Positions 1 to 7,735 of a stretch of DNA of 19,108 nucleotides are shown one piece after another. This DNA is from CAYMOV01 sp964392085. GTDB lineage: Bacteria; Oederibacteriota; Muellerivitia; Muellerivitales; Muellerivitaceae. Each line of letters opens with the position of its first letter. Within the stretch, counting starts at the first letter, position 1. The DNA lies in NCBI GenBank assembly GCA_964392085.1, contig CAYMOV010000046.1, positions 1-19,108 of the forward strand, given 5' to 3'. The position numbers and the translations under genes are program-made. A model generated the notes under the pieces. It made no database searches. It was not told the origin of the DNA and saw only the letters and a list, made by a program, of their open reading frames with translations.

Positions 1-1131
1 GGCCTTCACCAGGGCCTTCGCCCGGGCGACGCCTTCCTCCGTGGGGATCTCAAACTCCATCGTGATCGTACGGGAGGGTTGGGTGGACCCCGTCGTTTGG
101 TCCGGTACCGGTTGGGGTTGGACCTGACCGGCGGGCAAGGTCGGTTGCGCCGGAGCGGAGGGGGTCGGGGTGGCGCTGGGGGTTACGGCCGCCTTGGGCG
201 GCGCCGCGGATCCCCAACCGTAACCCAAGCTGATCCGGTGGGTGTTCCCCAATTCCCCATAGGGGATGAAGGCGTAATCGAGCCGGAAGGACTTCAGGAC
301 AAGTCCGGCGCCCGCCGTGAGGCCCTGGAGGCCTGTGTAACCCGTAGCCGTAAAGGGATGGTTGTAACCAACCCGGATCGCCAGGACGGAGTGGTACGTC
401 CCCTCCAGTCCCCCTTGGATGGAGTTCGTGATTTGGGGCTGGTCCGTCCCGCTGATTGTGGCCAAGAGGCCGTTGCCGTTCTTATCCTTCCAAGCCTTGG
501 ACAAGCCCAGTTGGAGCGAAGAGGCGAGCGCGTTGCTGGACGATCCCAGCCCCAGGTTCGAGTAGGAAACGCCGAACCGCCAGCCCCCCTTCACCGCCAG
601 GAGGGCCCCCAGGTCGACCCCAAGGAAGTTGGAGGTCGCGCCCGCGAGGGTTTCCTGGGTGTCGTGGACCGAAAGGCCGCCCGACAGGCCGCCGACCAGG
701 GTCCGCCCGTAACCGGCTTGGGCCCCGATTTGATGGGCGCTGTACCCTGTCGTCAGGAAGCCGTTGGCGTCCCGGCCCTCGAAGGAACCGAAGCCCGCGT
801 AGTGGACCGCCACGCCGAGGCCCCCGGCCCCCTTCAGGGGGATCCCCGCCACCAGGGTTTCCTGGAGGAACTGTCCGAGCCAAGTGTTGTGGTGGATGGA
901 GAGGTCGACGTCGGTGAGCCCCGAAAGCCCCGCGGGGTTCCAAAGCAGGGCGGAGGCGTCGTCGGACACCCCCACAAAGGCCGAGCCCAGGGCCGCGGCC
1001 CGGGCCGTCTCCCCCACGTTGCCGAGGGGGTCCAGGCGTCCCGCCGCCGTCAGGGTGGTCTGGGCCGCAGAAGCGCCCAAGGGGGCGAACGCCAACCCCA
1101 CAGCCACGATGAGTCCCAAACTTTTCCGCAT
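1..1131 (-). CDS. PorV/PorQ-family outer-membrane beta-barrel protein, 3' end cut by window edge
   Basis: An open frame of 377 codons runs from ATG at 1131 to the left edge without a stop, so the C-terminus is missing. AGGAGG lies 5 nt before the ATG, and the gene starts 14 nt after the stop of the stalk-protein gene, which fixes the start. Residues 1-22 are a signal peptide ending ASA. Residues ~30-70 carry the family hallmark: GETARAAALGSAFVGVSDDA followed by SALLWNPAGL. A long run of amphipathic strands with Gly/aromatic alternation follows to about residue 318, as expected for an outer-membrane barrel. A Pro/Thr linker (~320-355) then leads into a second domain beginning near EFEIPTEEGVARAKAL, which I cannot identify. 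In Bacteroidota, PorV is the type IX secretion shuttle that receives cargo C-terminal domains and PorQ is a related barrel. Shared function here is inferred from family and neighbours. The family (UPF0164-like) also includes barrels unrelated to secretion. Confidence 0.85.
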   Translation of the reverse strand, partial: MRKSLGLIVAVGLAFAPLGASAAQTTLTAAGRLDPLGNVGETARAAALGSAFVGVSDDASALLWNPAGLSGLTDVDLSIHHNTWLGQFLQETLVAGIPLKGAGGLGVAVHYAGFGSFEGRDANGFLTTGYSAHQIGAQAGYGRTLVGGLSGGLSVHDTQETLAGATSNFLGVDLGALLAVKGGWRFGVSYSNLGLGSSSNALASSLQLGLSKAWKDKNGNGLLATISGTDQPQITNSIQGGLEGTYHSVLAIRVGYNHPFTATGYTGLQGLTAGAGLVLKSFRLDYAFIPYGELGNTHRISLGYGWGSAAPPKAAVTPSATPTPSAPAQPTLPAGQVQPQPVPDQTTGSTQPSRTITMEFEIPTEEGVARAKALVKA

Positions 1132-1145
1132 GACATCCTCCTCGA

Positions 1146-2187
1146 TTAATGGCAGACGACGAACGCCTTCACGGGCAATTTTTCCGACGCGCCCCCGTCG
1201 TAGTTGAGTTCCACTTTGTAGAGGTAAACCCCGGACTTGCACTTGGACAGGTCCAGGTCGCTGGTACAGGGCCCCGCGGGCCTTTGGTCGTCCACCTCGG
1301 CCACCTTCTGGGCGGCGGCGTTGAAGACCGAGATCCTGACCCGGCAGGGATTGGTGGGATGGTAGGCCACCTTGCACTGGTCACCCCGCACCGGGGCGGG
1401 GTATAGGAAGCAATCGTGGGATCCCGCCTCGTTCCCCTTCCCGGGTGTGGGAGTCGCGGTGGGCGTGAAGGAAGCCGTCCAGGTCGGGGACCAGGTAGGG
1501 GTATTCGTCGCGGACCGGGTGAAGGAAGGCGTGGACGTGGCGGTGGGGGTCCAGGTCGCGGTGGACGTCGGGCTCGGCGTGGATGTCCATGCCGCCGTAA
1601 GACTGGCAGTGGGGGTCGCCGTCTTAGTCGCAGTTGAAGTCGGCGTGGAGGTCCAGGACGGCGTGGCGGCGGCGGTAAAGGTCAGGGTGGGTGTTGATGT
1701 CATCGTTTTGGTCGGAGTCGGGGTCCCGCTGGGGGTGGGCGTGAAGGAAAGCGTGGGGGTGAGGGAGAAAGTCCGGGTCGCGGTGGGCGTCCCCGTGTTC
1801 GTCGGGGTTCCTGTAAAGGTAAACGTCGGGGTGGGAGTGGGGGTCCAACTCGGCGATTGGGTCCCGAAGGGCGTAGGGCTCGGGGTGAAGGTCCCGGCGC
1901 AGGCGGTGTAAACAATCGTGGTCGNNNNNNNNNNNNNNNNNNNNNNNNNNNNNNNNNNNNNNNNNNNNNNNNNNNNNNNNNNNNNNNNNNNNNNNNNNNN
2001 NNNNNNNNNNNNNNNNNNNNNNNNCCCAACAAGGCACGAAGGACGGCATGGGCGTGGCGGTGGGGGTACCGGGCGTCCACGTGGGGGTCGGGGTGATGGA
2101 TTGGGCGGCGGCTTGCCGGGCCTGTCCCAGCACAAGGAAGACCGCAACCACCGCCATGCCGATCCGCCCCATCCATTTACGCGCCAT
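1146..2187 (-). CDS. Secreted Thr/Pro-stalk protein with C-terminal sorting-like domain (interrupted by assembly gap)
   Basis: ATG at 2187 begins a signal peptide (MARKWMGRIGMAVVAVFLVL, cleavage near AAAQ). The mature protein opens directly into TPTPTWTP-type sequence. The frame then enters 100 unknown bases (1925-2024) and resumes in a different frame. With an arbitrary 100-N spacer this means the true gap length is unknown, not that the gene is frameshifted. After the gap come ~20 residues containing IVYTACAG, then about 150 residues of T-x-T-P stalk, then a ~92-residue C-terminal domain (FLYPAP ... VFNAAAQ ... GVYLYKVELNYDGG ... FVVCH). That domain matches the C-terminus of the upstream giant protein over its whole length without gaps, but has six Cys where the other has one. 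The start lies 27 nt after the upstream stop and has only a weak GGCGGG Shine-Dalgarno. No folded domain is visible apart from the C-terminal one, so it may act as a surface stalk or anchor. Function unknown. Confidence 0.85.
1437..1905 (-). repeat. Low-complexity Thr/Pro stalk tract of the second secreted protein
   Basis: The plus strand shows runs of gtcggggtgg/gtcgcggtgg-type units. On the coding strand these read as T-x-T-P and T-P-T dipeptide-like repeats with scattered S, A, W and F. The tract codes for an extended, unstructured, probably exposed linker. It accounts for most of the post-gap coding length. Confidence 0.9.
1925..2024. other. Assembly gap of exactly 100 N
   Basis: One hundred consecutive N lie inside the stalk-protein gene. 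A round 100 is the usual placeholder for a scaffold gap of unknown size. The flanking coding frames disagree across it, which fits a missing length that is not 100. The gap falls in a TPTPT-coding tract, a repeat type that commonly breaks short-read assembly. Confidence 0.97.
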
Positions 2188-2214
2188 GTTGATATTCCCG
2201 CCGTTGGATTCGGA

Positions 2215-5200
2215 TTATCGCCGCACCACGAAGTGAATGACCTTCGACCGCTCGGTCCCGCCCCCGTCGTAGTCCATCTCAACGCGGTAAAGGAAGACGC
2301 CGTCCTTGAAGCTCCGGAGGTCCAGCAGGCTTTCCTGCGGTCCCTGGGATTTCCAGTCGTCCAGGTCGGCCGAGAGCTGGGCCGCCAGGTTCCAAACCCT
2401 GATGTGCGCCCTTCCCGGGTGGGCCATGTAGTAGGCGATCTTCGCCGAATCCCCGGTGCAGGGCGCCGGGAAGATGAAGGTCTCGCCGGGGCCCGCCTGG
2501 TTGTCGACCACCGGCGGAGGGGTGGGCGTCGGGGTATAGGTGGACGTGGCCGTGAAGGTGGGCGTCGGCGTGGGTGTGTTGGTAAAGGTGGGCGACGGCG
2601 TCGGCGTCCAGGTGAAGGTCGGCGTGAAGGTCGCCGAGAAGGTCGGCGACGGCGTCGGAGTCGACGAGGCCGACTGGGTGCCGGTGACGGTCGGGGTGAT
2701 CGTCGGCGTCAGGGTCCAAGTCGCCGTCACCGTGGGCGTGGCGGTCCAGGTCGGCGTGTTGGGCACGTTGTAGGCCAGGACGCTGCCGAAATACTCGGCC
2801 GTGTCGCAGTCAAGCGTGGTGAAGTAGCCGCCCAGGAATATCTTGCCCGCATCGGCTACGACCCCATAGACCGGGTAGCTGGGCTTGGGGGCCCAAGGCA
2901 AAGGCGCCCCAGTCGAGGTGTCGTAAGCCATCATTCCGCTGTACAGGCCGCCATTCCAATAGGCCATGGGGGCATCGGTGCCGGCCGCCGGGGTCCAGGG
3001 CAGGATAGCGCCCGTCGTGGCGTCCACGGCCGCCAGGCCGGGTCGGGCGACCCCGCCGATCAACGTGAAGGAACTGGTGATGTTGGTGAAGTCCTCCGAC
3101 GACACATACAGGGTGTTGCCGTTGAAGGTCATACCGGACACCTGGCCGTTGGCGTTGGGGTTCCAGGCCTGGGCGGCGCCCGTGCCGGGATCCAACTGGG
3201 CGAGGTTGTTCCTTGCCTGTCCGCCGATGGAGGTGAACGCACCCGCGGCGTAGATATAGTTGTTGTAGGTCCCTAGGACCGCCACTCCCCCATTGCAGGC
3301 GGGGGCCCATCCCGTAGCCGTTCCCGTGGCGGGATAGGCCGTCAAAGCGGCGAGGTTCGACCTCGTCACCCCCCCGATGAAGGAGAAGTTCCCCGCGACG
3401 TAAATCGAGTTGCCGAGCTTGACCATGCTGTTCACCTGTCCGGTGGGCAGGGGGTACCAGGTAGACAGGTCGCTTCCGGTGATGAGGTCCACCGCGGCTA
3501 ATCCCCTCATGTACACTCCCCCGATGAAGCCGAACTGCCCCGAGACGTACATGACACCGTTGGCGGTGTCGGGGTAAAGCGCGACCACCATGGCGTCCGC
3601 GTTGGGGTTCCAGCTGGTCAGGGCGCCCGTGACGGCGTTGACCGCGCATAGGTGGTTGCGGACCACGACGTTCATGGACTTAAAGGCCCCGCCCGCGAAG
3701 ATCTGTCCCCCGGAATCCGCCAGGGAATACACCAGCCCATCGGCCTCCGGGTCCCAGGGCAGGAGGTTCCCCGTGGAAAGGTCCCAGGCCGCCAGGTAGT
3801 TCCGCGCCGTGACGGGGGCGCTGCCGACCCCCGTGATGGTGCCGCCCGCGTAGATCGTGGTGCCGGCGGACGCCAGGCAATACACGCCCCCGCTCAGGAC
3901 GGGGTTCCAGGCGGTCGCCAGGCCGGTGGTCAGGTCCACCGCGCCGAGACCGTTGCGCGGCTGGCCGGCGAGGTTGGCGGTCCCCCCCACCACGAGACTG
4001 TTGCCGGATACGGCCAAGGACGTGACGAAAGGACCCGCCCCCGGGTTCCAGGCCTGGAGGGCTGCCGTGGAGGCGTCCACGGCGGCCAAGCCACTCCGGG
4101 GTTGCCCGCCCACGTTCCCGAAGGATCCGCCGAGGTAAAGGTTCGAACCCGACAGGACCATTGCGGTGACCATATTGTCGACGTTCGGGTTCCAGGGCAG
4201 GAGCGCGCCGGTCGCCGCGTTGAATGCCGCGGCGTTGTTGCGGACCTGGTTGCCCCCGATCTTGGTGAAGGTTCCACCCACGTACACCGTCCCCCCCGAC
4301 ACGAGGATCACGTTGGGGGACCCGTCGAGATTGCTGGTGTTCGGGTTCCAGGGCAGGAGGTCCCCCGTCGAGGTGTTGAACGCGGCCAGGCTATGGCGGG
4401 TTTGGCCGCCGAGGGTGCTGAAGAAACCCGCCACGTAGAGGGTATTGCCGGAGATCGCCAGGTCGTAGATGCCTTGGGCCATGTCGGGACCCGGTTTCCA
4501 GGTGGAGTCCAGGCTGCCGTCCCAGAGGACATGGCCCAGGTAGAGGCAGGGCAAACCGTTGACGCAGGTGAAATTGCCGCCGATGTACCAACCGCCGTTG
4601 CCGTCCGGTACCGAGGACCTGACCATGCCGCCCGCCACCCGGGGGAAATTGCCGGGCAGGAGTCCCGTCGTGTCCGAGATCGGAACGCCTTGCCCCGTCC
4701 GGGGCCCGGCGTGGGTGAATTGGCCGCCCAGGTAGACCGTCCCTGGGACGTCCACAACGGCCTGCACGATGCCGTCCACCACGATGTTTCCGGCGATGCC
4801 GCCCGGCCCGGTGGTTGGGGTGGGCATGGGCGTCCGGGTCCCCACGGGGGTGGGGGTCGGGGTCCAGGTGGGTGTCGGGGTGATCGCCGGGACCGCGTTG
4901 ACCTTCCATAGTTCCTCCCCATGGATGCCGTCGTCGGAGCCCATGAAAAGCGCCTGGAGGGGCGCGGAATAGTACAGGCTCACTGGGTTGGTCCCGTGGC
5001 CCAGGCAGAAGACGTTGTCGGCCAGGGTGGTGCCGGTGGAGGTGCCGTCGCTGGTCCAAAGTTCGGTCCCGGTCGTACCGTCATTGGCCGTGAAGTACAG
5101 TTGCCCGCCCGCGTCGATGAAGTTGGCCGGGTTGGAAGTGGCGCCGTAGGCGCCCGGGTTGATGTCCTTGACCATGGAGGTGCCGGCGCTGGTGCCGTCG

Positions 5201-7503
5201 CTGCGCCAGAGTTCACTGCCGTGGATCCCGTCGTCCGCGTTGAAGTAAAGGGCTCCGCCGGAGGCGACCATGTTAAAGATGCCGGAGCCGGCCGTACCGG
5301 GGTTGATGTCCTTGACCATGGAGGTCCCGGCGGAGGAACCGTCCGAACGCCAGAGCTCCAGTCCGTTGGCCGAGGTGTTCGCGGTGAAGTACAGGGCACC
5401 GTTGAAGTCCACGAAGGGAGTCCCGAAGGTGAAGGGACCTAAGGACCCGGTGGGGATGTTCACGACCATGCTGGTGCCGGCGCTGGTGCCGTCCGTTGTC
5501 CATAATTGTTGGCCATGCGTCGCGTCCCAGCCCTCGAAAAAGACCTTCCCGCCGCCCGATAGGAGGTTCCCGACGTTGGTGTTGCCCGAGGGGGCCACCA
5601 CGGCCACCGCGACCGTACCGGCGGGGGTGCCGTCGCTCTTCCAGAGCTTGACGCCATTCGTCCCGTCGTCGGTGAAGAAGTACACGGTGCTCCCGATCCG
5701 TTTGAAACCCGCGGGCATCGAGTCGGCGCTCCCCGGCGAGAGGTCCTTGAACAGGTGGGTCCCGCCCGGGGTGCCGTCGCTGAACCACAACTCCCGTCCG
5801 GCGCCCGGGCTTATTTCGCTGAAAAAGACCCCGCCGAGCCCGTCGCCCAAGGAACCGACGCCGGTCAAAGCGCCATGGGCGTCCAGGACGTAAGTCCCCC
5901 CGGGGGTCCCGTCCGACCCGACCAGGTCGCCGTTGCCGTTGACGAAGAAGAAATAACCGTTGCCCTGGACGTACCCCGATCCCGTCGTACCCATGACGGG
6001 TTGCGTTCCCGCGTTGGTGCCGTCGGTGGACCAAAGACCCGAGAGGGGTCCTCCCGACGCGTTGAAGAAAAGCTGTCCCGCGTAGTCCATCCAAGCGCCG
6101 AGGGTTGACCCCTGGGTCCCGGGCGAGACGTCGGCCGCCAGGCCCGTGCCGCCCGGGGTGCCGTCGCTCACGACGACCTGGTTCTTGTGGGTGGCGTCGT
6201 TCCCCAGGAACAGCGCGCCCGACCCGAAGGACACGGGTCCGATGGTGGAAAACACGGAAAAGGTGTAGGACGGGCTCGCTTGCGCCGTACCGGCGCCCGT
6301 GCCGTCGCTCTTCCACAGGGTGGAATCCGGCGCCTTGAAGAAAAGGGCGTTCGCTCCGGCGGTCAGGTAGCTGCCGCCGTTGGCCGATATTTGGACCGTC
6401 CCGGCTGTCGTCCCGTCCGACTTCCAAAGTCCCCCGTCGACGTAATAGAGCGACCCGTTGAAGACCACCGGTTTCCCCATGCTTCCCGTGGTGGTATGGA
6501 CGACCGTCGTCCCCGCCGAGGTGCCGTCGGTGCTCATGAACTGGTGGAGGGGATAGGAGGAAACGCCGAAATAAAGCAGCGAATTGAAGACCGTGAACCC
6601 CCCCGGGGAGGAGTCGGAGCTCCCGGCGTTGATGTCGGCCACCATGCTGGTGCCGGCGCCAGTGCCGTCGCTGGCCCAAAGCTCGCTCCCATGCACCCCG
6701 TCGGTGGCGCTGAAGAAGGCCCGGTTGTTGAAGGCCGTCAGGTTGTAGATGTAGGAATAATTGGTCCCCGGGTTGATGTCCTTGACCAACGAGGTGCCGG
6801 CGCTGGTGCCGTCGCTTACGTACAGTTCCCGCCCCAGGGCGTCCGTGAAGGCCGTGAACACGAGCTTTCCATTGACCACGGTGAGTTCGTCGGGGCCCGA
6901 GGAACCGGAGGAACCGAAGGAGGCGGGGTTGATATCCTTGACCATGGACGTGCCCGCCGTGGTGCCGTCGGTCCGCCAGAGCTCGGAGCCGTGGGTGGCG
7001 TCGGAGGCGGCGAAGAACACGTAGCCGCCCATGGGGACGAACACGTTCTGCCCCACGTAAGGGGCGCTCAGGGACCAGTTCGTCCCCGGGTAGATGTCGG
7101 CCAGCATGGAGGTGCCGGCGCTCGTGCCGTCGCTCACCCAGGGTTCCAGGCCCGCGGCCTGGGTCGTGGCCATGAAGTACAGGCGGCCATTGACGTCGGT
7201 GAGGCCCTGGGGATTGGAGGAACATTCACCCGGCTCCAGGTCCTTAACCAGGTAGGTGCCGGAGGGGGTGCCGTCGGTGCGCCAGAGCTCGACGCCGTGG
7301 GTCCCGTCGCTTGCCGCGAAATAGCCGATCCCGTTGGAGACGACCGGCTGGCTTCCTTGTCCGTCGCTTTCGGTGGTGTTGAGGTCCTTGACCATCGTGG
7401 GGAGCGAGGCCCAAAGGACTGAGGGGGCCAGGAGCCCAATCCAGAGCGCCAGGACGGCGAGGATGATTCCAGCATTGGGGTTGTTCCGGCGGTTCTTTCC
7501 CAT
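2215..7503 (-). CDS. Giant secreted protein: ELWxTDG repeats + delta-60-like propeller repeats + Thr/Pro linker + C-terminal sorting-like domain
   Basis: 1762 residues. An N-terminal signal peptide (hydrophobic core IILAVLALWIGLL, cleavage near LWAS, residue ~33) is followed by about 17 copies of a ~45-50-residue unit centred on ELW-[RKT]-[ST]DGT-xxGT (residues ~34-870). The final ELW lacks its DGT half. A first TPTPT linker (~870-902) leads to about 11-12 units of the pattern YVGGxF..IGGxxR..LAAVD..TG..LPWNPN (~903-1578), like delta-60/Rax2-type propeller blades. A second Thr/Pro linker (~1579-1663) precedes the C-terminal domain (FIFPAPCTGD ... IRVWNLAAQ ... GVFLYRVEMDYDGG ... FVVRR). No catalytic motif is evident, so the arrays are most likely binding or structural propellers displayed outside the cell. 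The start ATG has a weak, distant GAGAGGGG Shine-Dalgarno. It is the first gene of a three-gene unit with the stalk protein and the PorV-like barrel. An alternative view is a fusion of two ancestral propeller proteins. Confidence 0.93.
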   Translation of the reverse strand: MGKNRRNNPNAGIILAVLALWIGLLAPSVLWASLPTMVKDLNTTESDGQGSQPVVSNGIGYFAASDGTHGVELWRTDGTPSGTYLVKDLEPGECSSNPQGLTDVNGRLYFMATTQAAGLEPWVSDGTSAGTSMLADIYPGTNWSLSAPYVGQNVFVPMGGYVFFAASDATHGSELWRTDGTTAGTSMVKDINPASFGSSGSSGPDELTVVNGKLVFTAFTDALGRELYVSDGTSAGTSLVKDINPGTNYSYIYNLTAFNNRAFFSATDGVHGSELWASDGTGAGTSMVADINAGSSDSSPGGFTVFNSLLYFGVSSYPLHQFMSTDGTSAGTTVVHTTTGSMGKPVVFNGSLYYVDGGLWKSDGTTAGTVQISANGGSYLTAGANALFFKAPDSTLWKSDGTGAGTAQASPSYTFSVFSTIGPVSFGSGALFLGNDATHKNQVVVSDGTPGGTGLAADVSPGTQGSTLGAWMDYAGQLFFNASGGPLSGLWSTDGTNAGTQPVMGTTGSGYVQGNGYFFFVNGNGDLVGSDGTPGGTYVLDAHGALTGVGSLGDGLGGVFFSEISPGAGRELWFSDGTPGGTHLFKDLSPGSADSMPAGFKRIGSTVYFFTDDGTNGVKLWKSDGTPAGTVAVAVVAPSGNTNVGNLLSGGGKVFFEGWDATHGQQLWTTDGTSAGTSMVVNIPTGSLGPFTFGTPFVDFNGALYFTANTSANGLELWRSDGSSAGTSMVKDINPGTAGSGIFNMVASGGALYFNADDGIHGSELWRSDGTSAGTSMVKDINPGAYGATSNPANFIDAGGQLYFTANDGTTGTELWTSDGTSTGTTLADNVFCLGHGTNPVSLYYSAPLQALFMGSDDGIHGEELWKVNAVPAITPTPTWTPTPTPVGTRTPMPTPTTGPGGIAGNIVVDGIVQAVVDVPGTVYLGGQFTHAGPRTGQGVPISDTTGLLPGNFPRVAGGMVRSSVPDGNGGWYIGGNFTCVNGLPCLYLGHVLWDGSLDSTWKPGPDMAQGIYDLAISGNTLYVAGFFSTLGGQTRHSLAAFNTSTGDLLPWNPNTSNLDGSPNVILVSGGTVYVGGTFTKIGGNQVRNNAAAFNAATGALLPWNPNVDNMVTAMVLSGSNLYLGGSFGNVGGQPRSGLAAVDASTAALQAWNPGAGPFVTSLAVSGNSLVVGGTANLAGQPRNGLGAVDLTTGLATAWNPVLSGGVYCLASAGTTIYAGGTITGVGSAPVTARNYLAAWDLSTGNLLPWDPEADGLVYSLADSGGQIFAGGAFKSMNVVVRNHLCAVNAVTGALTSWNPNADAMVVALYPDTANGVMYVSGQFGFIGGVYMRGLAAVDLITGSDLSTWYPLPTGQVNSMVKLGNSIYVAGNFSFIGGVTRSNLAALTAYPATGTATGWAPACNGGVAVLGTYNNYIYAAGAFTSIGGQARNNLAQLDPGTGAAQAWNPNANGQVSGMTFNGNTLYVSSEDFTNITSSFTLIGGVARPGLAAVDATTGAILPWTPAAGTDAPMAYWNGGLYSGMMAYDTSTGAPLPWAPKPSYPVYGVVADAGKIFLGGYFTTLDCDTAEYFGSVLAYNVPNTPTWTATPTVTATWTLTPTITPTVTGTQSASSTPTPSPTFSATFTPTFTWTPTPSPTFTNTPTPTPTFTATSTYTPTPTPPPVVDNQAGPGETFIFPAPCTGDSAKIAYYMAHPGRAHIRVWNLAAQLSADLDDWKSQGPQESLLDLRSFKDGVFLYRVEMDYDGGGTERSKVIHFVVRR
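2770..4797 (-). repeat. Delta-60-like propeller repeat array (about 11-12 units)
   Basis: Units of about 55 residues share the order hY[VAL]GG.F, IGG..R, LAA[VF][DN]..TG and W[NDAT]P[NAEG]. They alternate between a measured-value strand and a 'WNPN' turn. This array differs in motif from the ELWxTDG array preceding it and is separated from it by a short TPTPT linker (~4799-4890). Confidence 0.88.
4900..7404 (-). repeat. ELWxTDGT repeat array (about 17 units)
   Basis: Recurrent coding of ELWRTDGT, ELYVSDGT, ELWASDGT, GLWKSDGT and ELWFSDGT, each followed by xxGT and often by xMVKDINPG. On the plus strand the units show as repeated gaggtgccggcgctggtgcc-like stretches roughly every 130-160 bases. 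Several units (around 6300-6540) are degenerate and shorter. Confidence 0.93.
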
Positions 7504-7545
7504 GTCGATACTGCCCCTCTCGGTTGCGATCCTTAACAGGATGAT

Positions 7546-7573
7546 GAAAAAGTTGAATTGAAATAACTTTTTC
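7546..7573. promoter_or_regulatory. Perfect 9-bp dyad upstream of the giant secreted protein gene
   Basis: GAAAAAGTT (7546-7554) and AACTTTTTC (7565-7573) are perfect inverted arms around a 10-nt A/T-rich centre, 43 nt before the ATG. It could be an operator for a dimeric regulator, or an mRNA hairpin in the leader. I see no convincing -10/-35 pair nearby. Confidence 0.4.
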
Positions 7574-7654
7574 GTTTCTTACTCGCGAATCACCCACCAA
7601 AAGCCGGGGGGTTTACTGCGATTCGCTCGAACCACGTGGCTGTTGACTCGCCTT

Positions 7655-7735
7655 GCGAAAACCCGTTTTCGCTTGGGTCGTCAGGCGGCCATGCCGCCTG
7701 ACGGCAGGGTGTTAATGCACTATTTCAGCACCCTG
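7655..7735 (-). terminator. Stack of three perfect hairpins after the anti-sigma-like gene
   Basis: Immediately after the stop, CAGGGTG and CACCCTG (7705-7711 and 7729-7735) form a 7-bp stem. Next comes an 11-bp perfect stem with a 3-nt loop at 7679-7703 (CGTCAGGCGGC/GCCGCCTGACG). A third 8-bp stem GCGAAAAC/GTTTTCGC with a 2-nt spacer lies at 7655-7672. Position and strength suggest transcript-end structures closing the sigma/anti-sigma operon. None is followed by a clear T-run in the minus direction, so Rho-independent termination is not certain. Confidence 0.5.

Noticed and set aside
79..1149. Long plus-strand open frame of 356 codons
   Set aside because: It is antisense to the PorV-like gene, whose translation shows a signal peptide and the family motif. 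The plus product is low-complexity Arg/Gly/Pro, typical of an antisense frame in GC-rich DNA.
2188..2282. Longer start of the stalk protein at 2282
   Set aside because: That frame gives a nonsensical N-terminus before the gap. The ATG at 2187 in the other frame gives a proper signal peptide followed by TPT sequence.
1437..2765. Short regularly repeated units that might suggest a CRISPR array or tandem satellite
   Set aside because: The units are codon-phased Thr/Pro repeats within continuous genes, with no constant repeat plus unique spacers.
3652..4911. 419-codon plus-strand open frame inside the giant gene (also 6187-7422)
   Set aside because: Both lie antisense to well-formed propeller repeats; their apparent periodicity is only the mirror of the coding repeats.
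5273..7225. 650-codon minus-strand open frame in another frame of the giant gene
   Set aside because: It overlaps the ELWxTDG frame fully, is His/Arg-rich and has no start context. It is a frame shadow caused by GC-rich repeats.
2215..7503. PQQ-dependent dehydrogenase or enzyme assignment for the giant protein
   Set aside because: The repeats are propeller-like, but no cofactor-binding or catalytic motif is visible.
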